Source: Deminuibacter sp966424055 (GTDB lineage Bacteria; Bacteroidota; Bacteroidia; Chitinophagales; Chitinophagaceae). From it: a DNA stretch of 64,000 bases. Below are positions 55,255-62,410 of the stretch, piece by piece. Location: the NCBI GenBank assembly GCA_966424055.1, contig CBJLMB010000002.1, forward strand, positions 186,001-250,000, in the 5' to 3' direction. The position numbers and the translations under genes are program-made. Positions within the stretch are counted from its first letter, which is position 1, and the number at the start of each line of letters is the position of its first letter. A model generated the notes under the pieces. That model was not told the origin of the DNA. It saw only the letters and a program-made list of their open reading frames with translations, and ran no database searches.

Positions 55255-56265
55255 TTAATGGTTCACCAGTTTCAGGGCAACTTCATTATAACGGTCGCCG
55301 ATATTGGGATACTGCTGTAACAGTGCTTCTATCTCTTTCAGATCAGCAGGGCTGAGCGATACATCTACGGCGCCTGCATTTTCTTCCAGGTATTTTATTT
55401 TTTTGGTACCGGGAATGGGGATGATATCATCACCCTGTGCAAGTACCCATGCCAGGGCCAGTTGTGCCGCTGTGCAGTTTTTACTTTTCGCCAGTTGGGC
55501 GAAAGCATCCACCAGTTGCTGGTTGTTGTTCCAGTGCTGATCGTCAAAGCGGGGCAGTGTACGGCGGAAATCATTGTCGGCCAGCTGGTTTTTATCACCC
55601 AGGGTGGCTGTAACAAGACCTCTTGCCAGCGGGCTGTAGGGTATGAAGCTAATGCCGAGTTCGCGGCATACGGGAAGTATTTCCTTCTCTATATCTCTTG
55701 AGAGCAAAGAATATTCGCTCTGCAATGCTGCGATAGGATGTACTGCATATGCCTTGCGGATAGAAGCTGCCGAAGCTTCAGACAGGCCAAGGTAACGCAC
55801 TTTGCCTTCTTTTACCAGGTCGGCCATAGCGCCAACAGTATCTTCTACCGGGATATTGGGATCGATACGATGGGCATAATACAGGTCGATCACATCGGTT
55901 TTCAGGCGTTTCAGGCTGCCTTCCACCGCTTCTTTAATATAAGCAGGCGAACCGTCGATATAATAAGAATTGTCTACAAAACGGTTGGCGCTGCTACCGG
56001 GATTGCTTGAACGGAACCCGAACTTAGTAGCAATAAAAATCTTTTTCCTGTTGGGCACCAGTACTTTTGAGATCAGCTCTTCATTGTGGTGAGGACCGTA
56101 CATATCGGCCGTATCAAAAAAATTAATGCCAAGCTCCAATGCCCGGTTCAATGTTGCCAGGGATTCTTCATCGTTGGTGGGGCCATAGGCAAAGCTCATA
56201 CCCATACAGCCGAGGCCGATGGCAGATAAGTTTTCGCCGGTGTTTCCCAGTTTTCTGTATTGCAT
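55255..56265 (-). CDS. Aldo/keto reductase
   Basis: 336 residues. The catalytic tetrad is present: Asp51 and Tyr56 (FFDTADMYGPHHNEELI), Lys81 (ATKFGF) and His132 (YYAHRID). The C-terminal cofactor region (IPIPGTKKIKYLEENAGA) is that of the YakC/Tas-like group that uses NADPH to reduce aldehydes and ketones. Substrate unknown. It follows the AraC-family gene by 87 bases on the same strand and may be under its control. ATG 56265. Confidence 0.94.
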   Translation of the reverse strand: MQYRKLGNTGENLSAIGLGCMGMSFAYGPTNDEESLATLNRALELGINFFDTADMYGPHHNEELISKVLVPNRKKIFIATKFGFRSSNPGSSANRFVDNSYYIDGSPAYIKEAVEGSLKRLKTDVIDLYYAHRIDPNIPVEDTVGAMADLVKEGKVRYLGLSEASAASIRKAYAVHPIAALQSEYSLLSRDIEKEILPVCRELGISFIPYSPLARGLVTATLGDKNQLADNDFRRTLPRFDDQHWNNNQQLVDAFAQLAKSKNCTAAQLALAWVLAQGDDIIPIPGTKKIKYLEENAGAVDVSLSPADLKEIEALLQQYPNIGDRYNEVALKLVNH

Positions 56266-56352
56266 ATAGCTAAATTTTGTATACCAAAACTACTGTGGTG
56301 CCAGGGAACTACTGTTAAGCAATTCAAACGGATAATTATAAAATTCAAACAA

Positions 56353-57282
56353 TCAATCCCGGAAGTTTTTTGGGGTAAGGGCTGTTTGTTTTTTGAAAAA
56401 ATTATTGAAATACGATGGGTATTCAAACCCCAGGCTATAAGCAATTTCTGCAATGGTCCAGTCGGTATGCTTCAGCAGGGCTTTGGCTTCTTTAACCACT
56501 CTTTCCGAAATATGTTCAGTAGTGGTTTTGCCGGTGATCTCTTTTACAGCCCTGTTCAGGTGGTTAACATGTACTGACAGGCGTGAGGCAAAATCATGGG
56601 CTGTTTTTAATGTAAAAACATGCTCAGGACTGTCAATCGGGAACTGCCGCTCCAGCAATTCGATAAACAGGCTGGCAATGCGTGATGAGGCATTGGTATG
56701 TTTAAAATAAGTTTGTGCGGGTTTCAGCTTAAGGGCTTCATGGATGATGAGATGGACATAATTACGCAGCAGATCATATTTATACAGGTAATCCGATTCA
56801 ATCTCCGTTAGCATATTTTCAAATAGCCCGCTGATAAAAGCCTGTTGCGTTTCATTGATAAAAAACACCGGGTCGCCTCCTATTTTAAAAAGTGGCGAAT
56901 CGGCAAGGTTCTCGTATTTGCTGCTGATAAAAGCATCAGTAAACAGGCAGAAATAACCGGTTTGCTCCACAGAAGCCGCTTCCCACGAATAAGGAATATG
57001 GGGATTGGAGAACAGCAGCGCCGTTTGATTGATCTCAATACTCTTGCTGGCATAATGCAGCACACCACCGCCCACTACCATGGATATTTTATAAAAATCA
57101 CGCCGGTTATAGGGTGAATAAGTGCGGCACATCAGCTCATCGCGGCGGTATACATTAAAATGCCCCAGCTCTTTGCCCGAACGCAGGCTGCTGATGACCT
57201 CTTCGGTAGCTGGTATTCTCCTGTAAAACTCTTCGAGTGTTTCCGGTTGTGGTGCACGCATACCCAAAATTAAGGAATTCAA
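56353..57282 (-). CDS. AraC-family transcriptional regulator
   Basis: 309 residues. An N-terminal sensing domain (about 25-180, cupin-like) precedes two helix-turn-helix motifs (about 205-305): FASRLSVHVNHLNRAVKEITGKTTTEHISERVVKEAKALLKHTDWTIAEIAYSLGFEYPSYFNNFFKKQTALTPKNFR. Probably regulates the aldo/keto reductase gene just downstream. ATG 57282; the OXA-like gene is divergent, 137 bases upstream, so it could also be a target. Confidence 0.92.
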   Translation of the reverse strand: MNSLILGMRAPQPETLEEFYRRIPATEEVISSLRSGKELGHFNVYRRDELMCRTYSPYNRRDFYKISMVVGGGVLHYASKSIEINQTALLFSNPHIPYSWEAASVEQTGYFCLFTDAFISSKYENLADSPLFKIGGDPVFFINETQQAFISGLFENMLTEIESDYLYKYDLLRNYVHLIIHEALKLKPAQTYFKHTNASSRIASLFIELLERQFPIDSPEHVFTLKTAHDFASRLSVHVNHLNRAVKEITGKTTTEHISERVVKEAKALLKHTDWTIAEIAYSLGFEYPSYFNNFFKKQTALTPKNFRD

Positions 57283-57394
57283 ACATGTTTTTATATTATG
57301 TATAATTATAATGTGTTTATGATGGTCGCTCTTGCCTCCTGGTAAACTGTTTTCGAAAACAGGCTCTTGCTGTTATTCAATGCATTGCGTGTGT

Positions 57395-57402
57395 TACTTT
57401 TG
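57395..57402 (+). promoter_or_regulatory. -7 box of the class D beta-lactamase-like gene
   Basis: TACTTTTG matches TAnnTTTG exactly, 16 bases before ATG 57419. TTG at 57367-57369 is 25 bases away, slightly over the usual gap. Confidence 0.45.
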
Positions 57403-57418
57403 CAGCTCAAATCAGTTT

Positions 57419-58264
57419 ATGAAGAAAGTTTGTTTCAGCCTGCTGGTGGGTGCGGCATGGTTACTGCATGCCTGCAATAACAATAATGTAATGGTAGATA
57501 ACAGTTTGCAGAAATATTTTGACGAACAGAAAGTGAGCGGATCTTTCGGGTTGCTGGACAATGGGCAGGGACATTTTACTATTTATAATCTTTCCAGGTT
57601 TAAAGATTCGGCCTACCTGCCGGGTTCAACTTTTAAAATTGTGAACAGTCTTATCGGGTTGGAGACAGGTGCTATTTCAAGCGAGAAAATGGAAATACCC
57701 TGGGATGGGAAGATCCGCCTGTACCCGAATGGGGATACCGCTAAAAACTGGAATAAAAACCTTACCATGGCCGAGGCACTGAAAGTTTCTGCAGTGCCCT
57801 ACTACCAGGAAGTGGCCCGCCGCATTGGTAAAGACACCATGCAGCACTGGCTCGATACCCTGGGCTATGCCGCCCGTTTGGGTAAGGCCATCATCCATAA
57901 CAATATCGATACATTCTGGCTGGACAATTCTGTTAAAATCACTGCCGATGAACAACTGGGACTGGTAAAAAAGCTCTATTTCGATCAGCTGCCTTTCCGC
58001 AAGCAAACCACGCAGGATGTAGTAAAACGCCTGTTACTGCAGGAAAGCAATGCCAATTACAGCATCAGCTATAAAACCGGCTGGGCCTTTCGCGAAAATG
58101 GCAATGCGATCGGTTGGGCAGTAGGCTGGATAGAAGAGAACCGCCACCCGTATTTTTTTGTGCTGAACCTGGAAGGCCCGCATAACCTGGATATGAAAAC
58201 GGCACGTACTGCCATACTCAACGGTATTCTTAAACAGCTGGGCTTTTTTGAAGGAAAGAAATAA
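57419..58264 (+). CDS. Class D (OXA-type) beta-lactamase-like lipoprotein
   Basis: 281 residues from ATG 57419 (the frame begins 29 codons upstream, before the -7 box). Lipobox LHAC makes Cys19 the lipidated residue. All main motifs of the serine penicillin-binding fold are visible: S70-T-F-K73, S124-A-V126 (S-x-V) and K219-T-G221, plus the class D segment DTFWLDNSVKITADEQL. The Tyr-Gly-Asn motif is Y150-A-A here. It is probably a membrane-bound penicillin-recognising enzyme; resistance or a regulatory role cannot be decided from sequence. Single gene, between an AraC regulator and BatB. Confidence 0.85.
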   Translation: MKKVCFSLLVGAAWLLHACNNNNVMVDNSLQKYFDEQKVSGSFGLLDNGQGHFTIYNLSRFKDSAYLPGSTFKIVNSLIGLETGAISSEKMEIPWDGKIRLYPNGDTAKNWNKNLTMAEALKVSAVPYYQEVARRIGKDTMQHWLDTLGYAARLGKAIIHNNIDTFWLDNSVKITADEQLGLVKKLYFDQLPFRKQTTQDVVKRLLLQESNANYSISYKTGWAFRENGNAIGWAVGWIEENRHPYFFVLNLEGPHNLDMKTARTAILNGILKQLGFFEGKK

Positions 58265-58393
58265 CTTTTCCTGGCAGCCGGTAATGAATATTCACCAGGG
58301 TCAATGGTACTATTTTCCCATCAGGGCAACAGACCGGCTACGGCAATCTTCTCTTTTTATTTTGGCTTGATGCTTGTACATTGCATCTCTGCC

Positions 58394-59392
58394 ATGGTTA
58401 CGTTTGAATACAACCGTTTTTTACTGGGCTTGCTGGTATTACTACCGCTGGCTGTTATTTTCTGGAGCGTACTTCGATGGAAGGCCAGCACCAAAAAGGC
58501 TATTGGCGATCCTGAACTGGTAGATGCACTGACCAAAGAATATGCGCCACGCCTGTTCCTGTTTAAATTTGTGGTATTGCTGCTGGCGCTCGCCCTGGGC
58601 GTGCTGGCGCTGGCCAATTTGCGTAAACCGCTTCCGGCAGCCAATGAAAACAAAGCCGGTATTGATGTAATGATAGCGCTGGATGTAAGCAAGAGCATGC
58701 TGAGCGAAGATGTTAAACCTTCCAGGCTGGAAAAAGCCAAACAATGCATCAACCTGCTGCTGGATCAGCTGGGTAATGACCGCGTAGGCCTGGTGGTATT
58801 TGCCGGGCAGGCTTACCTGCAGATGCCTTTGACAAGCGACCTGGCCGCAGCAAAATTATTTGTTGCCAATGCTTCACCTGGTGCGGTACCCATGCAGGGA
58901 ACTGAAATAGGCGATGCCCTTCGTCTTTGCGACAATTCGCTCGATACAAAGCAAAAAAAATACAAGGCTGTTATACTGATCTCCGATGGGGAAGATCATG
59001 ACCCCAAGTCAGAAGATGCCATCAAACAGCTGAATGAACACGGAGTGGTGGTATATACCATTGGCATCGGTACCGCCGAAGGCTCGCCTATCATGGAGCC
59101 CGGCGCCAATGATTATAAACGGGATGAAAACGGGCAAACCGTTATCTCAAAGCTCAATGAAAAAGAACTGACCGATATAGCCGAAAAAACCGGCGGCGGT
59201 TATTTTCACCTGGAAAATTCGGCAGCCGTAGCCGCAGATATTGTTAAAGTACTGGGCGGAATGGATAAAAAGCTGCTTTCTGTTACCAGTGCCCGGCAAT
59301 ACACTTCGTTCTTCCCGTTTTTCCTGGCCCTGGCTGTTTTACTGCTGATAGCAGAAATATTTATTCCCGAAGTTAAAAAGCAAAAGAATTGA
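58394..59392 (+). CDS. BatB-like VWA-domain membrane protein
   Basis: About 332 residues from ATG 58394. Two N-terminal helices (LLGLLVLLPLAVIFW and FLFKFVVLLLALALGVLALANL) precede a von Willebrand A domain (about 90-280) with an intact metal site DVSKS and LLDQLGNDRVGLVVFAGQA, ILISDGEDH. A C-terminal helix (FFPFFLALAVLLLIAEIFI) follows. Bat proteins of Bacteroidota are linked to aerotolerance and envelope stress. The frame extends 30 codons upstream; this start gives the typical N-terminus. The stop and next ATG overlap (TGATG). Confidence 0.88.
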   Translation: MVTFEYNRFLLGLLVLLPLAVIFWSVLRWKASTKKAIGDPELVDALTKEYAPRLFLFKFVVLLLALALGVLALANLRKPLPAANENKAGIDVMIALDVSKSMLSEDVKPSRLEKAKQCINLLLDQLGNDRVGLVVFAGQAYLQMPLTSDLAAAKLFVANASPGAVPMQGTEIGDALRLCDNSLDTKQKKYKAVILISDGEDHDPKSEDAIKQLNEHGVVVYTIGIGTAEGSPIMEPGANDYKRDENGQTVISKLNEKELTDIAEKTGGGYFHLENSAAVAADIVKVLGGMDKKLLSVTSARQYTSFFPFFLALAVLLLIAEIFIPEVKKQKN

Positions 59393-60033
59393 TGCGTATT
59401 CTTGTCACCATAGGATCATTGCTGTTGTTGTTGGCAGGCAGGGTGCAGGCACAGTCGGCTGATATGCTTGTTAAAAAAGGGAACGAGCTGTATAAAAAAG
59501 GCGATTATACAGGCGCCGGAAAACAATATGAAAAGGCGCTGGACAAAGATGCCAGGAACAACAAAGCCCGTTTTAACCTGGGCAATGCATTGCAACAGGA
59601 AAAGCACTGGGCCGATGCCGAGAAAGCTTATGACCAGGTAGCAGGCGGTGCAGACACTTCATTGCGTGCCAATGCTTATTACAATAAGGGACTGGCTTTT
59701 GCCCGCGAAAAAAAGTTTCCCGAAGCGGTCGATGCTTTCAAGCAATCACTGCGGTTTTCACCGGCAGATGATGATACCCGTGAAAACCTGCAGAAAGCGA
59801 TCAATGAAATGAAGCAGCAACAACAACAGCAACAGCCGCAGCAGAATCCCAACCAGAAACCGCCCAAAAACCAGAAGAATAATCCGCAGAAACAGCCACA
59901 GCAAAACAACAGCAAGCTGAACCAGCAACAGGCAGAGCAATTGCTCAATAACCTGCGTGAAAACGAAAAACAGCTGCAACGCCAGCTACAGAAGCAACGT
60001 ACCCCACTTACTCAAACAGACAAAGACTGGTAG
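59392..60033 (+). CDS. BatC-like TPR protein with Gln-rich tail
   Basis: 213 residues from ATG 59392, sharing one base with the batB stop (TGATG). A signal peptide ends VQAQ (about 20). Two or three TPR units follow (KGNELYKKGDYTGAGKQYEKALDKDARNNKARFNLG, then LRANAYYNKGLAFAREKKFPEAVDAFKQSLRFSP). The tail is Gln/Asn/Pro/Lys-rich and ends TQTDKDW. BatC proteins have this form. batA, batD, batE and moxR are not adjacent, so the locus is a reduced pair. Confidence 0.85.
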   Translation: MRILVTIGSLLLLLAGRVQAQSADMLVKKGNELYKKGDYTGAGKQYEKALDKDARNNKARFNLGNALQQEKHWADAEKAYDQVAGGADTSLRANAYYNKGLAFAREKKFPEAVDAFKQSLRFSPADDDTRENLQKAINEMKQQQQQQQPQQNPNQKPPKNQKNNPQKQPQQNNSKLNQQQAEQLLNNLRENEKQLQRQLQKQRTPLTQTDKDW

Positions 60034-60229
60034 CCACGCATAACTAACCATTCACCTGCCACCCTGCAGGGAACTGGTACTGCCCTCATTTTTCCAACCG
60101 GGGAAATAATAATGGCAGCATGCCCGTTGGCCGGGATAAATGTATATGAAGCCCAGCTTGCTGGCCCGCAGGCATTTAGCCCATTTGTAATACAGCTGCT
60201 GAATAATTAACCTTCGTTGGCTGATTACC

Positions 60230-60262
60230 TTGCCCGGGGCTGCATTTATTGCGCTAAATTTG
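60230..60262 (+). promoter_or_regulatory. Promoter of ispG
   Basis: TTG (60230-60232), a 22-base gap and TAAATTTG (60255-60262) match the Bacteroidota consensus, both in sequence and spacing, 17 bases before ATG 60279. The best promoter in the window. Confidence 0.6.
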
Positions 60263-60278
60263 CGACAGACTTTATTTT

Positions 60279-62282
60279 ATGCAATTGTATTGTAATTCCT
60301 TAACTGAATACAGCCGCCTGTTAACACGTGAAGTGAAAGTGGGCGATCTTTTACTGGGTAACCTGCACCCGGTGCGTTTACAAACTATGACCACCACCGA
60401 TACAATGGATACGATTGCCACTGTAGAGCAAACCATCCGTTGTATTGAAGCAGGGGCAGAGCTGGTGCGTATTACTGCTCCCAGTAAAAAAGAAGCGGAG
60501 AACCTGCTCAATATTAAAAATGAACTGCATAAAAGAGGGTATCATACACCTTTGGTGGCAGATATCCATTTTACACCCAATGCCGCGGAAATAGCTGCCC
60601 GTATAGTAGAAAAAGTACGTGTGAACCCGGGCAATTATGTTGACAAGAAAAAGTTTGAACTGCTGGAATATACTGATGCGGAATACAATGAAGAAATTGA
60701 ACGCATCCGTGAACGGTTTACCCCCCTGGTGAAAATATGTAAAGAATATGGTACTGCTATGCGCATCGGTACCAATCATGGCAGCCTGAGCGACCGCATC
60801 ATGAGCCGTTATGGTGATACACCTATCGGTATGGTGGAAAGCGCGATGGAATTTTTGCGTATCGCCCGCGATGAACAGTTTCACAACATCGTGCTGAGTA
60901 TGAAAGCCAGCAATCCGCAGGTGATGGTACAGGCCTACCGCCTGCTGATTCACCAGATGCAACAGGAACTGGGCGAATGTTACCCGCTGCACCTGGGGGT
61001 AACCGAAGCTGGTGATGGTGAAGATGGCCGTATTAAATCGGCCATTGGTATCGGGGCTTTGCTGGAAGATGGTATTGGTGATACCATCCGCGTAAGCCTC
61101 ACCGAAGATCCGGAGTTTGAGATACCTGTTTGTAAAGACCTGGTGAAGCGCTACACCCACCGTAAGGGGCACCCGGTAATTACACCGCTTGCTGAAACAG
61201 GTGAATCCATAAAACTACCCTATTCTCCTTTTGATTATGCAAGAAGGGCGACCCGCGAGGTATCCAATATCGGCGTCAGGCATGTGCCGGTGGTTGTAGC
61301 CGATTTTATGCAGAAAGAAGATATTCAGCCGGCAGACCTGCAGGCCGTAGGATACACGTACAATGAAGCAACAGATAAATGGAATATCAGCGATGCCGCT
61401 GCCGATTATATTTATACGGCAGGCAAGCATTTATCTTTCGCATTACCGGGTACATTGAAGGTCATCTGCAATGCGGCCGCCTGGCTGAATGCACCGGATA
61501 AGGAAAAGTATTTTCCCCTGTTCCAGGGCGTGGAATACCTGGATACGGCCGCGAAATCGCCACATATCAATTTTATCGGTATTGACACACATGCCATAGA
61601 CAAAGCTGTTGCCCAAAAAATATTGGATACTGTTGCCGGCGATCCCACCGCTGTGCTTTGTTTCTTTTCTACCAATAAGCATAGTATGGCCTGCGTACGC
61701 CGTACCATTATACAGCTGATGGAACAGAAAAACCAGGCGCCTGTTATTTTATGCGTGGAAAGCCATGGCATAACAGCTGATGAACAGCTGATCCAGTTTT
61801 CCGCTGAAGCAGGATCGCTGCTATTGGATGGTATGGGTGATGGCATCTGGCTGATGAATGATCCCAAAAAACTGAACAATGCCAAAGTGAGCGGGCGTAA
61901 TTATATTGCTGTTGAAAACAATCACCAGTTTCTCAATTCCACTTCTTTCTCAATACTGCAGGCTACCCGTACCCGCATTTCCAAAACAGAATATATTTCT
62001 TGTCCCTCCTGTGGCAGAACCTTGTTCGACCTGCAGGAGACCACTGCAAAAATCAGGGCTGTTACCAATCACCTGAAAGGTGTGAAGATCGCCATTATGG
62101 GCTGTATCGTAAACGGTCCCGGCGAAATGGCCGATGCCGATTTTGGGTATGTAGGCAGCGGTGTTGGAAAAATCACCCTGTACAAGGGCAAGGAGGTTGT
62201 AAAAAGAAACGTAGACAGCGATGTAGCCGTTGATGAACTGATCAACCTGATAAAGGAAAATAATGCCTGGGTGGAAGAGTGA
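60279..62282 (+). CDS. ispG: 4-hydroxy-3-methylbut-2-enyl diphosphate synthase (large form)
   Basis: 667 residues, the long form with a middle insertion domain, as in Bacteroidota, Chlamydiae and plants; the E. coli form has about 370. IspG converts MEcPP to HMBPP in the MEP isoprenoid pathway. The TIM-barrel domain starts VGDLLLGNLHPVRLQTMTTTDTMDT; the [4Fe-4S] ligands are Cys575, Cys578 (SCPSCGRT) and Cys609 (MGCIVNGPGEM) with Glu616. The electron donor is likely ferredoxin or flavodoxin. ATG 60279; single gene. Confidence 0.96.
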   Translation: MQLYCNSLTEYSRLLTREVKVGDLLLGNLHPVRLQTMTTTDTMDTIATVEQTIRCIEAGAELVRITAPSKKEAENLLNIKNELHKRGYHTPLVADIHFTPNAAEIAARIVEKVRVNPGNYVDKKKFELLEYTDAEYNEEIERIRERFTPLVKICKEYGTAMRIGTNHGSLSDRIMSRYGDTPIGMVESAMEFLRIARDEQFHNIVLSMKASNPQVMVQAYRLLIHQMQQELGECYPLHLGVTEAGDGEDGRIKSAIGIGALLEDGIGDTIRVSLTEDPEFEIPVCKDLVKRYTHRKGHPVITPLAETGESIKLPYSPFDYARRATREVSNIGVRHVPVVVADFMQKEDIQPADLQAVGYTYNEATDKWNISDAAADYIYTAGKHLSFALPGTLKVICNAAAWLNAPDKEKYFPLFQGVEYLDTAAKSPHINFIGIDTHAIDKAVAQKILDTVAGDPTAVLCFFSTNKHSMACVRRTIIQLMEQKNQAPVILCVESHGITADEQLIQFSAEAGSLLLDGMGDGIWLMNDPKKLNNAKVSGRNYIAVENNHQFLNSTSFSILQATRTRISKTEYISCPSCGRTLFDLQETTAKIRAVTNHLKGVKIAIMGCIVNGPGEMADADFGYVGSGVGKITLYKGKEVVKRNVDSDVAVDELINLIKENNAWVEE

Positions 62283-62362
62283 TGGACGATGTGGGGCGTA
62301 GTGACAAATGGTGTTTTTTCGTACTTAGTACTTCGTACATCCCATATCGTACTTCGTACATC
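62283..62362. repeat. TCGTACTT / GATGTACGAT word repeat before nadB
   Basis: GATGGACGATGTGGGGCGTAG is followed by TTCGTACTTAGTACTTCGTACATC and ATCGTACTTCGTACATCATT. It has the same words as the repeat at 46483-46575 but in the opposite orientation. It fills the gap between ispG and the nadB promoter. Confidence 0.7.
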
Positions 62363-62372
62363 ATTTTGCCTG

Positions 62373-62380
62373 TATCTTTG
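62373..62380 (+). promoter_or_regulatory. -7 box of nadB
   Basis: TATCTTTG matches TAnnTTTG exactly, 30 bases before ATG 62411. No well-spaced TTG -33 box. Confidence 0.45.
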
Positions 62381-62410
62381 TTTATTGCTAACGGTTAGAA
62401 CCAAATAAAG

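Noticed and set aside
60378..61172. 264-codon minus-strand ORF within ispG
   Set aside because: Shadow of ispG; no domain similarity.
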